From the NCBI RefSeq assembly GCF_009730915.1, contig NC_052480.1:2046001-2110000 (forward strand): DNA of 64,000 nt, in the 5' to 3' direction. The translations under genes and the position numbers were made by a program. Numbering within the stretch: position 1 is the stretch's first letter; every line of letters starts with the position of its first letter. This DNA comes from Dioscorea cayenensis subsp. rotundata. Taxonomy: Eukaryota > Streptophyta > Magnoliopsida > Dioscoreales > Dioscoreaceae. Positions 38,943 to 51,712 of the stretch are shown here, in pieces. The notes below the pieces were generated by a model that did no database searches, was not told the origin of the DNA, and saw only the letters and a program-made list of their open reading frames with translations.

Positions 38943-39211
38943 TTAGATTAGGCTACATGACAGCTTGAGTCAAGTAGTAAAAATAATCAAACTCGGATCG
39001 CTAGACTACTCGAGGGTCCGACTTGACTAGACCATGAGTGAGCCAAGTTTGAGTTTTTCAGTGAATTGAGCCGAATATCTTACAAATAGAGGTGTATATC
39101 ATCTACCCCCTAAGCCATGGGCTACTCATGTTTCATTGGGGTTAAAATTAAAAAAATAAGTTTTAAAAATTCCAATAATTAATGGCCACAAGCTCCCTCA
39201 CACATGTTGCG
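38393..39211 (+). promoter_or_regulatory. Promoter-proximal copy of the duplicated segment, upstream of beta-glucosidase copy B
   Basis: Second copy of the 0.8-kb block, joined directly to the TATA box at about 39211..39219. If the segment carries cis-elements for this gene, they are now present twice. (TA)n at 38901..38937 is longer than in the first copy. Confidence 0.8.
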
Positions 39212-39275
39212 CCTATAAATGACCACCCACAGACCCTGCTTTAAGTCCGCCAACCTCACCTGAAAACCATTGACA
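39211..39275 (+). promoter_or_regulatory. TATA box and 5' leader of beta-glucosidase copy B
   Basis: 'gcctataaatgacc' at 39210..39223 fits a plant TATA box. The start codon at 39276 is about 60 bp downstream, so the leader is short (roughly 30 nt if transcription starts the usual 30 bp after the TATA). Confidence 0.65.
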
Positions 39276-41102
39276 ATGGCCTCAGTCTTTCAACCAATTT
39301 CCATGTCTCCCACCACTTTGTCCTTAACTAGTTCCGGTACTTCATTATTAGCTGCAGGAAAACCAGCATGGTTTTCCTTTTCCTTTAATAAACACTCATC
39401 CCTACCAAGTAGCAAAAACAAGTACTCAAGAAGAACAAGTGGTAGAGGTGGCAACGTTGTGTGCTTGAGAGGAGGAAATATCTCAGTCCAAACCAGTGCT
39501 CCTCAAACCACTACTGATGCAGCTGTGGCTTTTGATAGGCAGAGCTTCCCTCCTGGCTTTACTTTTGGTGCTGCCACTGCTGCTTATCAGGTTATTTTCT
39601 CATGATTTTTAAGTATTTAAAAAAAAACAAGAAATTTTTTTTTGTTAAAGAGTTCATAGTAATCCAGTAATATAATGTTTTTTAAATATTAAAACAAGGG
39701 AGAAGAATTATCATAAACACAAGTACGGTGGTAATGGATTTTTACTTTTATTTTTTAAGAGTTATGGACAACAGATATGAACCTTGAGTTTTTAGTCAAG
39801 TGGATGTTTTTTTTTTTTAATTATAAATTGGAGACATCACTTTTTTTTATTTTTTGCATTGTATTTGAGAGGTGTCAAATTTGAAACCTCTCCAACATAA
39901 GCAATATATGAAACCACTAGGCTATGTCTTGGCTCTTAATTTTTTTCCCCTTTATTGATTTTGCACCAAAATATATATATATATATATATATATAATGAC
40001 TGCATTTTTCACACACGTCCTCAGATTTTAAATCTACGCAAGTGATTATCAACCGTCAACTATTTATAGTACTGTTTATCCACTAATGCCCAGGGGTGGA
40101 GCGACAACCACTTATCCTGGGTGCCCGCCCTGGGGTTTGTTGACCCCTGCTCGCTCCCTTCCCTTCCAGTTGTGCTCCCCTCCCCCTCCCAATGCCTCCC
40201 CTGCACTCTTCCGCCCAAAGCCCTTCCCCCTTCCCCTTCTGCCACGCCCTTTCATCGTTTTTTAAATATATTTTTAAATTTTTAATTTTTTAACTATATA
40301 TATTTTTATATTTTATTTTTTCATTTGAATGATTTATTTATTTATTTCTCATTTATTAGATGTTTTGTTTAGTTTGCTATTTTTAAAATTTTTGAGAAAA
40401 TTTGTAAAAATATGCATGCTTGATTTAGGGATTTTAAAAATATTAAAGCTTTAATTTGATAATAAAATATATATTTTTAAAATTATTATTAATTTAAATA
40501 GAAGTTTAAATGAAAGTTATTATTTTTCAAAAATATTTAATATCAGATGTAAATAATTTATAAATATTATTTTTTTAAAAAAAATAATTAAATGAATTCA
40601 GATAAATTATTAAATTACATATGTTATAATGAGAATTTTTTAAATTTAAAATATTATCTATATTTTTACAATTATGAATCAAAACAACATCACCTCAAGG
40701 GTAAAGCCAATAAAGTAAAATTTGAAAGACTAGTAGACTACCAATACTTTAGGCACTTTATTTTTTTTAATTTAATATTTAATCAATATAATTTAATCCT
40801 AGTTAATTTTTAACTTTTAAAACAATCCATTAAGATATTATATATTTTATTTTAATGCTTAACTAGTCATATCTTCTCTAACTAACTTTTCAAAATTCTA
40901 TTACAATCCTTTATAATGGCTTTTTTATGCATTTGTTTCTCCAAAATTAATATAATATTTATTTCTTTTAATTATAAATATCAGATTTTGTAGTTTTTAT
41001 ATTGTTGCACTTTTTTTGTTAGATTTTTATTTGTTGAATTTTATTCACAAATTTTAAATATTTCCTTTTTATCGTGAGTTTAGTAGTGTGTGAAAAGATA
41101 AA

Positions 41103-41325
41103 GGTTTAATTGCCGTAAAAGTCCCTATAATTATGTACTTTCAGCCAAGTCCACGGTAATATTTTTAAGTACAATTAAGTCCTTGCAATTTACACTTGCC
41201 ATCAACACAGCGGACTAAAATGACCCAACTCGACTAAATATGAGGACTTAATTGTACCTAAAAATATTGCAAGACTAAAAGGGCAGAAAGTACACAATTA
41301 CAGGGACATGTACAACAATTAAACC
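41103..41325. repeat. Palindromic MITE nested in the hAT-like element
   Basis: Begins 'ggtttaattgccgtaaaagt' and ends with the inverse ('gtacaacaattaaacc'). The arms also share 'tccctataattatgtacttt' and 'atatttttaagtacaattaa' as inverted near-matches. Non-coding. Confidence 0.8.
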
Positions 41326-41447
41326 AAAGATAAATAAACATCTCAAATTAGTAATTATTAAAATAAAATCTAAATGAATTTAATTTTTATTAAATAAATT
41401 AGAGGGTTTATTCTAAAATTCCGTTATAGACCTAGTATTTTAAAGCT

Positions 41448-41840
41448 AGAATACCCATGTTAGTCCCTATACTTATTTTATTTTGCCCTTTTAGTCCTCC
41501 TACTTCAATTTAAGCTGTTTCAATGCCTCTACTCTTTGAATGAGTGCAATCAAGTCCCCTAAGACTGTTCTGATCATAAAAATAATTAATATACTACACA
41601 ATTCATCCATAATAATCATTGTAATATACACAATTCAGAGAAATAATACAAATTCTTTATTTTTTATATGATTCATAGAACATATGAGTAATAAAAATTA
41701 GTAATTGGTATGTTCAAAGTATATATGGGGGACTTGTTTGCTTTCATTCAAAGAGTAGAGGGATTAAAAGGGCTTAAATTGAAATAGAAGGACTAAAAGG
41801 GCAAAGTGAAAAGAGTATAGGGACTAATATGGGTATTTTA
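41448..41840. repeat. Second palindromic MITE nested in the hAT-like element
   Basis: Arms 'aatacccatgttagtcccta' at the left and its inverse ending 'tatgggtatttta' at the right. Inverted matches extend through 'gcccttttagtcctcctact' and 'cctctactctttgaatga'. Non-coding. Confidence 0.8.
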
Positions 41841-42183
41841 CCTATTTTAAACAACCCCGAGTCAGAATTATAAAAAAATCTAAATTTTGATAAAAATATT
41901 TATTTTGATATATTAATTAATTTTAATTATTTCTCTTAAATTTTTCTTATTGTTATAAAAAAATTTAAATGTATTTTATTATTTAAAATTTTTAATTTAA
42001 ATTTTTTATTAATTATTATTTTAAATTTTGTAGTTCGCCCCCCACTAAATAATTTCTGGCTCTGCCTCTGCCAATGCTTATCATTTTCATCCTTACTCTC
42101 ACTCATACTTTTTCAAATTGGGATGTCTATATGGATATCCCCATATGATCTTTACTTATATATATATATATATATATATATAT

Positions 42184-42836
42184 GGGCGTGTTTGGTTGTC
42201 AGGAGTGGAATAGGAGTGAGATGAAGAATGTGTTTGGTTGATAAGGATTGAAGAGTTAATTTATTGGGAATGGAAAAGGTAAAAAAGGTAAATATAATAA
42301 GATGACATTTATGCCCTTTATTCAAATGAATACTATGTAAATTGAAAAAAATGAATTAATTGTTATAAATAAATATTTCAAATTTTTTGTTAATATTATT
42401 AGTAATTAATTAACTATAATAAATAACTATATCAAATTGATAATTAATTATTTTTTTAAATAATTAATTACTAATTAATTAACTATAATAAATAATTAAT
42501 TAATGAAGAAATATAATTAATTAATTATTATAAAAAAATATTTAATTATTATATTTAATTAAATTATTATTATTTAATTAATAATTATTGTTAAAATTAA
42601 TTAATTAATTATTATTTAAATTAAATTATTATTTTAATTATTAAATAAAAAGGGCAAATTGGTCATTCTCTCCAAGGAGTGAGGGAGGAGTGGAGCAATG
42701 CTCACTCCCCACTCACTCCTCATCCACTCCTCTCTCACTCCCACTCATGACCATCCAAACAAAGGCTTGGATTCACTCCCCTCCCACTCCCACTCCCACT
42801 CCCACTCCCACTCCAATCATGTGAACCAAACACTCC
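42184..42836. mobile_element. Non-autonomous DNA element flanked by (TA)n in intron 1
   Basis: Left end 'gggcgtgtttggttgtcagg' and right end 'gtgaaccaaacactcc' are inverted relatives. The interior has 'actccc' repeats toward the right end and AT-rich sequence in the middle. It sits inside a (TA)n tract. No coding capacity. Confidence 0.7.
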
Positions 42837-42856
42837 ATATATATATATATATATAT

Positions 42857-43079
42857 GGAAAAAAAAAAAGATCATCTAGGTAAGTTTCTAGATTTGAAAT
42901 TTAGGGACGTTTTACATCTAAACCGTTGGATCATCATCCAACGGTTGTTTGTTTATATAAACACTGCACAACTTTTTTTACTGTTCATAATGATAATAAC
43001 CGTCGGATTACCATCCGATGCCTACTGTGGACGTCCCTAGATCTAAAATCTAGAGATGTTCCTAGATGATGAGTCCTCA
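42857..43079. mobile_element. Complete MITE of the family truncated at 23178
   Basis: Left 'gatcatctaggtaagtttct' and inverted right 'catcatctaggaacatctct' form terminal inverted repeats. A second inverted pair is 'ccgttggatcatcatccaac' against 'ccgtcggattaccatccgat'. Flanked by (TA)n on both sides. Its right half is found beside beta-glucosidase copy A. Confidence 0.75.
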
Positions 43080-43643
43080 ATATATATATATATATATGTA
43101 TGTAATATGTGCGTGTATGTTTTTGTTGCAGATAGAAGGAGCTTGGAATGAAGGAGGGAGAGGGCCAAGCATTTGGGACACTTTCACCCAACAACACCCT
43201 GGTATATATATTTATTTCTTGCAATGAATAATGAACACCTCTTCTTCTTAATGCAGTAGTTAGTATAAGAATACATACTATTGAACTTATTAATTAACAA
43301 GAAAATATTTGTATAATAATCACTGGGTTTTATTTTCTATTTTTATTATAATCCCCCAACAAAAGAAAGGTAATCTAATAAATATACTGGTCTAAAAACT
43401 ATATTTATATATGCATTATATATATATATATATATATTAAATAGAAGCCCACTAAAAAAATTAAAAGATCAACCTATCTTTTACAATTTCTTTTTTTTTC
43501 CTTAAAAAAAATTTCAAGTTGATTTGTAATCAAAGAAATATAAATAAATCCATAAGTAAATGAATGATAATAAATGAATAAATAAAAGTGTTTTACTAGG
43601 TTAATCCAATTTTTTAAACTAGTTCTTAAACTAGTTTCAGTGG

Positions 43644-43678
<35 letters not shown>

Positions 43679-44089
43679 TAATTCAATACAACATAAAATA
43701 CCAAAAAGAAAACTCCTTTGTATTTATAACAACATTTATTAAATTTATTATGAGCATACTTAATTATTTTTTTAAATATTTTGCCAAAAAAATTGAAGAC
43801 AGGATCAATGGAAATATTGTCGTGGATTCATATCATTGATACAAAGTATTTCCTCCTTACAATATATATATCACTACACCATTTTTAAGCTTTAGAGGCA
43901 GTTAAATAGAGATGTTTTAAAAAAAACCCTCTATAAAAAAATAGGATATTTTTTTCATATTTTTAGAGCCGGTTTAGTTAAACCGCTCTACATTAATTTT
44001 GTTTTAAAAATTAATTAAAAAACCCCTCACACACACACTCTCTCTCTCTCTCTCTCGCGCGCCCTAGTTCGTCCGCCCTCTCTTCATGC

Positions 44090-44412
44090 CCGCCTCCCCA
44101 AACCCTCTCCCCCTCTTGGGGATACCCTCAACGGTCCACGACAACCCTCTCAGAACCCTCATCCCCTCCGCCGTCGTGGCAGCTGCTCTCGCCCTCTCAA
44201 GCCAGCCCTCGCCACCACCTCCATCTCTCAGTCTAAGACACTCCCGGAATCCCTCACCGTCGATGAGAAAGCCTGCACACTCGAAGATCACCTCACCTTT
44301 GATCCAGACGGCATCAAGGCACTCCGATCGCTACTTGAGCTCAAAGTGAAGACCAATCTACTCCCTGACGCTATCACCATCATCGAACGCCTCATTGCTC
44401 TGGAACCTGACG
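44090..44412 (+). pseudogene. Captured SLOW GREEN 1-like TPR protein fragment
   Basis: SLOW GREEN 1 is a plastid tetratricopeptide-repeat protein needed for chloroplast development. The readable part from 44280 gives 'LEDHLTFDPDGIKALRSLLE', then 'LLPDAITIIERLIALEPDG', which matches the first TPR region of that family as I remember it, and ends at a splice-donor-like 'gacg|gtaagg' (44412). The preceding 'AVVAAALALSSQ' fits the hydrophobic stretch before the TPRs but is in another frame. Only one exon of the source gene is present. Family call moderate. Confidence 0.65.
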
Positions 44413-44537
44413 GTAAGGACCTTCCCCTCCTCTTTTGTTGTGATTATTTTGGTTTTGATATGAGATTGGGGTTTAATAGTATGGATTTGTTTTTCGATGG
44501 TTGGGTTCCTTTTTTTCTAGGGATTTTTTTCTAGGGA

Positions 44538-45288
44538 ATGGCGGTGGTTGCGGAGAGTACGATCAGGTCCGATGATCAGCTTTCTCCGGACGGGATCAAG
44601 AGTTTCAGAGTCATGTGAAGAAGTTGGTTGACTTGTTGTCTCAGTTGAATCCATCAGCGAAGGAGTTTGTGCCATCGTCGCGTGCTGGTGTCTTGGCAGC
44701 GGATGGGCGGCAGGCTGGTGGTCACCGGCTATCGGCGGACGCTCCCGTTTTCGTTTCGTCGGCGGTCGATGGGCCTTCTAGTAATCAGAATAATCAACAG
44801 CAACGTCGAGTAAAATTCTCATCTTTTTTTTTCTGTATTTTGGAATTGTGATTTGATTTATTTTTTTTTTGGCAATTCTAAGTCAAAGATTTAGTTTTTT
44901 ATATTAATTTGGAATTTTATGTTGAAGGTTTTTCTTTTTCAGATCAAAGGATTGTGTTTTATTTGGAATTTTATTGTTGAAGTATTGAAATTTGATCTGG
45001 ACTTTTGCAGAGAAGGAATGGGTATAATCAGGGGAGGAGGATGAGTGAGAGAGCTCGGAGAGATCAGAAGGAGGAGAGTATTAGGAGGACTGTATATGTT
45101 TCTGACATTGATCACCATGTGAGCCTATTGAATAAGAAGTATGAGTTTTATCTTTTGTTATTATTTTTGTAGTTTTTTTTTATCATCTCTGTCCATCAAA
45201 TTTCTCTTGATCTATGTTGAATCTCTTGACCAATGAATTTCAGGTCACTGAAGAACATCTCGCTGAATTGTTTTGTTATTGTGGAAAA
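44538..45288 (+). pseudogene. Captured CID-type (PABP-interacting, PAM2 plus RRM) gene fragment
   Basis: Plant CTC-interacting-domain proteins of the CID8-13 group bind poly(A)-binding protein through a PAM2 motif and carry two RRMs. Exon 1 (44538..44809) opens 'MAVVAESTIRSDDQLSPDG'. After a frame break it reads 'KKLVDLLSQLNPSAKEFVPS', whose 'LNPSAKEFVP' is the PAM2 core. Exon 2 (45011..45118) has 'RARRDQKEESIRRTVYVSDI', the basic stretch and first RRM strand. Exon 3 (45244..45288) has 'VTEEHLAELFCYCGK'. Introns between them are kept with GT-AG borders, so capture was at DNA level. The rest of the RRMs is missing. Confidence 0.85.
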
Positions 45289-47190
45289 GTAAGTTATTTC
45301 ATATTCTGATTTGTATATTTGGAAGTGCATAATCAACAGCTAAATTCCCAAATGGTGTTTTCTTCATTTTAGAGTTATTTTATCAGTCTGATTTTCTGGT
45401 CTAGCAAATTTCTGCAAGTTTTTGTGTAAGATTATTAGGAAATAATTTTAAGAACTAGGTAGAGATTGCTATTTAAATATAATATTTTAGTTATTTAAGG
45501 TTAGTGTATCTTTTCCAAAGTTAGTGATGTTGTTGTTCTCTAGCAAAGTCAAAAGAAAAGGGTAATTTTATGTGATTTTATGCATTCCCAGTTTCTGCAA
45601 GGAAGAAGCCACACATAGACTAAAGAGTTGCAAGTGACACATCAAGGCCTTCATTTTCTGTGTACATAAGTGGCTTTACCATTACTCAGCCAAAAGGAAA
45701 AAAAAAGCTGATTTAGTGTTGGACCATTTACATTATAAAGCATGAACAGGTACTGCTTGAATTATATTTTGGACCACATCTGGCCGTCAAAGAAGAATTA
45801 CCAGTGATGGAGACATTTTCAAAGTTTGAAAATTGGAACAGGAATAGAATTAAATGAGGATCAGTTGTCAAAATAAAATGATAAGTAGGCTATTATATTT
45901 TGTACTTTTTGTTTTCTCTCGTTCTTTTATGTGAGAGAAATTTAGGGAGTGCGGGACCCTCTCGAATGCTTTGTTTTCTCCCCGTAGTAATAGCATTTGC
46001 AGTTTAGACTTTTTATCACTAATTAGTTTAGTATTTGATTGCTACATCTGTGTGTTTATGCTATTTGTGCTACTCACAATGGGGCAGATGTTTCCTTTTT
46101 CTTATCAGCATGCAATGTCGAAATGGACATTACGATTTTATTTTACACTTTAAAAATCTATCCATTTTATGTGATAGATTTTTAAAGAATGGTGTTTCCT
46201 AACTTAGAGGTGCACCCTTTTGCTTGATACTGAAATTGTTATTTTGAAGCATTAAGGCTTAGCTATGTTATGAACCCCTTGATAAAAATATATGTTGTTG
46301 TAGAAGCATCTTTATTGTATCTTTTGTTGCTTCATTCTTTCATATTAGGAATCATGTAAATAGCTGTCAATATGTTGATCCTGTGCTCATTTCCTATTGA
46401 CTGATTCTAGTGCCTATTTTAGATAGGTGAGTAGTGTAATTTTTATGGTAATGAACTCAAAATGCTATCTTTGTATCGTTGAGTCTATTGTTTAGGCACA
46501 TGTGAAATTTATGTTCTAAAGGGAGACTATACTATATAGTTTGCATAGACCACTCATTCTTTTGAAAAATGATAGTTAATTTGTTGAGTGAAAAGGGCTA
46601 TAGAATCATCATAATTGGTGTTATAAATCCATCATCAACAGTACTGTTGAAATTTACAAAATTACAATGGCTGATAATTTAGTTCAAACAACTAGTATCT
46701 ACAGTACTGTTGAATGTCAGGTCCTTAATGGATGAAAGGATTTTCTTTTTCTTTTTCCTTTTTTTCCCTGGTAGAGATTGTTCAATTGATGGTGTTAGGT
46801 ACTGTTAACTTCGTAGATTCATGCCATCGAAACCGAACAAAGCTCAGAATTAATGTAGAGGGGTTCATCTATGCATGATTGTTTGAAAAAGAGGTGGCTT
46901 GCATTGGATTTGTGAAATTATTATAAGTAGTTCATAAATTGGATATTGTCTTCTTATTAGTACACCTTCCTTCATTGCATTAGAATAATGCTCTTTAGCT
47001 GTAAATAGTTGTTTTTATACACTAGACTATAAACTCAACATCAATTATTTGTGTGCACAAGCATTGTACATGGGAACAATATCATTTAGAGAGAATTTAT
47101 TGTTTGCACTCAGTATAAGAAAATTGATTTTTTACTTCACATCTTGATAATGTCATCTCCTCTGTCAGAAATTAAACTTCTCTTTCTCAG

Positions 47191-47981
47191 GTGTGCACTG
47201 GAGCTAAGAGCGAAGAACAATCGCTATTAGCATCAAGAAAGGTATGTCATTATGAGAATTAAATCATCTCTACTTTTTTGTGATTCTAATTTCTTAACAT
47301 CATGCATTTTCTACCAGTATGTTCGTATTATTCACAAGCTTGGATTTGATGTGAGTTTCAAGATATAGCCTATTTGCATATGCTTTTACAAGAACTACTT
47401 TGACATCAAATGTTTCATTCTCAAATTAAATTTTTTGAAACTTTCATTCTTAACAGGAGTTCAAGGTTCAGAATATTGTCGGCACATGTGACGTCCAGTT
47501 CCTGATTAGACTTGAAGGCCTTGCTTGTTCCCACAATCATTTCTGCAGTGTAATGTTTTTACTGTACAAGATTTCTTTCTCTGCCATCTAATGTCAATAC
47601 AATAAATGAATGCTCATCTTCATCTTCATCTTCATTTATTTAAATATGCTTCCTCCCAACAGTATGAACCAGAAATCTTTCCATGCCTCATTTACAGAAT
47701 GAGGGAACCAAAGACGTGCTTCTTATCTTCTTTTCGGGAAAAGTCATACTGATAGGAAGCAAGGTGATCATCTAAATTCTGAAACACTTGCAAATTGGAA
47801 TTGTGATGAACTTAAATTCAAATGTGATGATTGTCTTATGAATCTTCATAATATTTCTGTGTACATTGTCATGTTCGTAGTCGAAAGCAGACATTTTAAG
47901 AGCATTTCAGCAGATATATCCACTCCTGGCAGAATTCAGGAAGGCTCCATTACCACCATCAACACAACCATATACTTCTTA
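47191..47981 (+). pseudogene. Captured TATA-binding protein (TBP) C-terminal fragment
   Basis: Five exon pieces of the second TBP repeat: 47191-47241 'VCTGAKSEEQSLLASRK', 47318-47350 'YVRIIHKLGFD', 47457-47549 '[20 protein letters not shown]', 47663-47763 'YEPEIFPCLIYRMREP' followed by a 1-nt frame break before 'VLLIFFSGKVILIGSK', and 47881-47981 'RAFQQIYPLLAEFRKAPLP' with a stop. The exon order and sequence leave little doubt about the source. Introns are retained. It lacks the first TBP repeat and the frame is broken, so no working TBP can be made. Confidence 0.9.
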
Positions 47982-48149
47982 AAATGGTTTGATTTTCTCT
48001 TTAATTTTTAAATTTGGATTTTTTTTTTAAATTTACTGCTTCTGTGATTGTTCTCTTAAAAATTGCCTCGAAATAGAGTTATTTATACCCATTACTTACA
48101 ATTTTGATCATTATTTTAATCCATGGATTAATATATTTTATGTTGAAGA

Positions 48150-48830
48150 TTTGATTGATGCTAGCTGGATCGTTTTTCTGGTGGTGATCAGGGACCTGGC
48201 ACTGTCAAATGGAATAAAGGTGGTCCAAAGATGCTCTCATCTGCCATTTTACATTCTCAGTGAACAAGAAGGTAAGTATAGGCGCACCGTTGGTTCTCAA
48301 ACTTTCACAAATTTTTACATTCTCAGTATTTTTCCTTTGCAGATATTCTTCGACGTCCTGGTCAAGATCCTGGCATTTAAAACACAAGCTGTTGATATGT
48401 TTGCATTGACTTACAATCCATGTATTTTGAAGAAAAGCCATTGCATTAATGAACATCTATAAAAGTTCATTCTATGAAGTCAAAGTTTGAGTTAAATGTG
48501 TTTGCTTGACCTTGGACTTTGGTAGGGACCAAACCACCCCACCTTGATTTGTGTCTCCTTCCTCTATGATTTCACAAATTATGTTTGCTGACCTTGATTA
48601 AAAATAATGATTCCAAACATTTCTCATAATTAAGTTGTTTATCCTTTTTTTAGTGCTCATCCATCCTTGAATAAATATATACATATATAGATCAAGTTGA
48701 AATCTAATGGTATGGATTTTATTATATTCCCTCTTGTTTTTTTTATAAATGTGAGTTTTTAATTGATTAAAACAGGGTTTTAATAGATTAAATAATATAT
48801 ATCTAATTAAAACTAATTATTAGGCATGCT
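48150..48830 (+). other. Unidentified interior of the CACTA element
   Basis: A possible further captured exon pair, around 48178..48271 (donor 'caagaag|gtaagt') and 48344..48460 (acceptor 'tttgcag'), has no protein I recognise. The remainder to 48830 shows nothing. Confidence 0.35.
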
Positions 48831-49148
48831 TTTGAGGGGGTTATAACCGCCTCTACAACTATAACTAGAGTTTTAAAATTTTAATTGTAGAGGCGGTTAT
48901 AACCGCCTCTAAAACTATTAGGTTTAAAATTTTAATTGTAGAGGCGGTTATAACCGTCTCTAAAAACCGCTTCCTTAGCTATTAATTTACCCCAACGATT
49001 GTATCAAACCGGCTCTAAATTCTAGAGCCGGCTTAATATGAGCCGGTTTAGAGACGGGTGAAAAATTCACCGCTAAAGCTATAGAGGCGGTTTTAACCGC
49101 CTCTATAGGTCATAATAACCGCCTCTAAAACTCTTTTTTATTGTAGTG
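48831..49148. repeat. Subterminal inverted-repeat cluster of the CACTA element
   Basis: Repeated 'gaggcggttataaccgcctc', itself palindromic, occurs several times with 'taattgtagaggcggttata' spacers and a variant 'gagccggtttagag'. Such clusters are the transposase-binding region of CACTA ends. Confidence 0.85.
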
Positions 49149-49582
49149 TATATATATATATTTCGGGTCTTACAAAAAATAATCTTCAAAAATTATATTT
49201 TTGCCAATTTTTTATTTAATTTTTAACTTCTTACTATTTACAGGAAGACGTGAAGCTGTTGAAGGGCATGAACGTAGATTCCTATAGATTCTCCATTTCA
49301 TGGTCAAGGATTCTACCAAGTATGTATTTATTTCTTAATCTCGTTATAATCTCTAAAATCCTATTTCCTTAATTTAATTAAAATTTTAAATTTTATTTAT
49401 GCTAATTTTTATCAGAGGGATCACTGAAAGGTGGCATAAATCAAGAAGGAATCAACTACTACAACAATCTCATCAATGAATTAATCAAAAATGGTTAGCA
49501 GCTTCACATTTTTGTTTTTCTGTTTTATAAAATCCTTAATTCCTTAATTAATTACATATTTAATCCATTTAATTTTAACTAA

Positions 49583-49675
<93 letters not shown>

Positions 49676-51505
49676 TAGATCATATTATAAAATTCATAAT
49701 TGATTGACAAAAAAAGTGTTAAATGTCACTAATCAAAGTCTTTAATCAAGTTTGATTTTAAAGACTATTGTGAAATTTGTTTCAAAGAGTTTGGAGATAG
49801 AGTTAAGCATTGGATAACATTGAATGAGCCGTGGAGCTTCAGTAGCATGGGTACGGTCTTGGACGGCACGCGCCCGGACGGTGCTCGCAGATCCTTGGTT
49901 GCTCAGTCGGTAACTCAATCATCGAGCCTTATATTGTGACACATAATTTACTGCTTGCTCACGGAGCTGCTGCTCGACTCTATAAAGAGAAGTATCAAGT
50001 AACGTAACAGTATAAATAGTCTCACAATCAGTTATTTTGGTAAATATAAATATGAATTTCTTGTTCCAGAGAACGCAAGGAGGACAAGTCGGGATCACTT
50101 TGGTTTGTATGTGGTATCAACCTTACGACCAGTCACACAAACATGTCGAGGCGGCAACCCTAGCCTTGGATTTCATGCTTGCATGGTTAGTTCTAAATGT
50201 ATGTATGTATAAATTATAAGTAAAAACTTAGAACTTTATGTTTGATGATTATTGCTCATATTTTGGTAAGGTACTTGGATCCATTGTTGCATGGAGATTA
50301 TCCATTTAACATGAAAGTTATAGTGAGGGATAGAGTGCCTACATTCAGTGAAGAAGAAGCAGATATGATAAAAGGATCATATGATTTCATCGGTATCAAT
50401 TACTATACGGCAAGATATGCCCGTGAAATTCCGTTTTCTCGTGATCACCCTCCTTACCTCCACATCAATGAATCATACGCCAAACAATTAGGCCAGTTCT
50501 CCTTTCAAAAATTGAAAGAGTTTTATTGGGATAATTTTTTCTAACTAGTACATTTTAACTTTTACTGCAGAGGAGAAGAATGGGGTTCTTATTGGTGAAT
50601 CGGTGAGTAATGTTTATCATTAAAAGTAGAGAATGTATATACATATTCATTTATGTTATAAATTTTCAATAAGCAGAATGGAAGCTGGATTTATGTGTAT
50701 CCGAGAGGACTCAGGGGACCTACTGTTATATATAAAGAGGCGATATGAAAACCCGAAATCTACATTACTGAGAATGGTAGAGCATTAACCAAATATAATA
50801 GAAAAAAATATAAGAATTAGTATTCTAGTATGTCTAGCATTAAAATCTTGTATGGTAACAGGAATTAGCAATGTTAACAAGTCTGACATTCCGAAGGAGG
50901 GCTCTGGCTGATGAAATGAGAAAGAACTACCTTGCAGTTCATCTAGCTGAAATTTGTGATGCCATTAGGTAATTGCCAATGTTTTTTCAGCTAAATTTAT
51001 CTTTGTTTCCTTATTCTGTTTTAGTAAATATAAGAAAACAATACTAAATAATCATCTTCGAAATGATGTTTATCTGTTTCTGTATATATGTCTTATATAT
51101 TCTTCATTCAAGCAAAAAGTAGAAACTCTAAATCATAAATAAGAAGTTCTACTGACACAATGTTCATCTGCTGATCTATCTATGTTTTCTTCTCTGTTTT
51201 TAAGGAAATACAAGAAATTAAACATCAATAGATTCAGGAACCACACTAAACCAAGTATTCAAAGAAGCTATATTTGTCTGCTGACTTGTCTTGTTAATTA
51301 TGATCTGCATTTGATGAAATACAAGAAATTAATCAATACAAATATATTCAAGTACTGCAAAAACATCATTCAATAAAACACAAGAAATTAAAACAGGCAG
51401 AGCTGAACAGTAGTAATCAACCAAGTATTCACATATCTTCTTATTTTCTTCATTGAAAACAAAAACAAAGAATTTAATTAAACTTCTATTCATTGTTCAT
51501 GTTAA

Positions 51506-51709
<204 letters not shown>

Positions 51710-51712
51710 TAG

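Larger units (their letters stand above)
40091..42070. mobile_element. hAT-like element in beta-glucosidase intron 1
   Basis: Left end 'caggggtggagcgaca' and, read inversely, right end 'cagaggcagagccaga' are imperfect terminal inverted repeats of the CAGGGGCGGAGCCA type common in plant hAT elements. The flanking octamers 'ctaatgcc' (40083..40090) and 'ccaatgct' (42071..42078) agree at 6 of 8 positions, consistent with an aged 8-bp target duplication. The interior is AT-rich and carries two nested palindromic MITEs; no transposase is visible. Confidence 0.65.
43872..49148 (+). mobile_element. Complete gene-capturing CACTA element in intron 3 of beta-glucosidase copy B
   Basis: Left terminus 'cactacaccatttttaagct' and inverted right terminus 'CACTACAATAAAAAAGAGTT' continue into 'ttagaggc' on both sides. 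Flanked by TAT (43869..43871 and 49149..49151). Subterminal copies of 'gaggcggttataaccgcctc' and 'gagccggttta' crowd both ends, densest at 48831..49140. Copy A has the uninterrupted (TA)n tract at about 24033..24053 in the same intron, which proves the insertion and its limits. No transposase is visible. The interior carries plus-strand, intron-containing fragments of a SLOW GREEN 1-like gene, a CID-type gene and a TBP gene: a Pack-CACTA type transduplicate. Confidence 0.92.

Noticed and set aside
42740-42815. CRISPR-like or coding meaning of the 'actccc' repeats
   Set aside because: A simple hexamer microsatellite near the end of a non-autonomous transposon in a plant intron.
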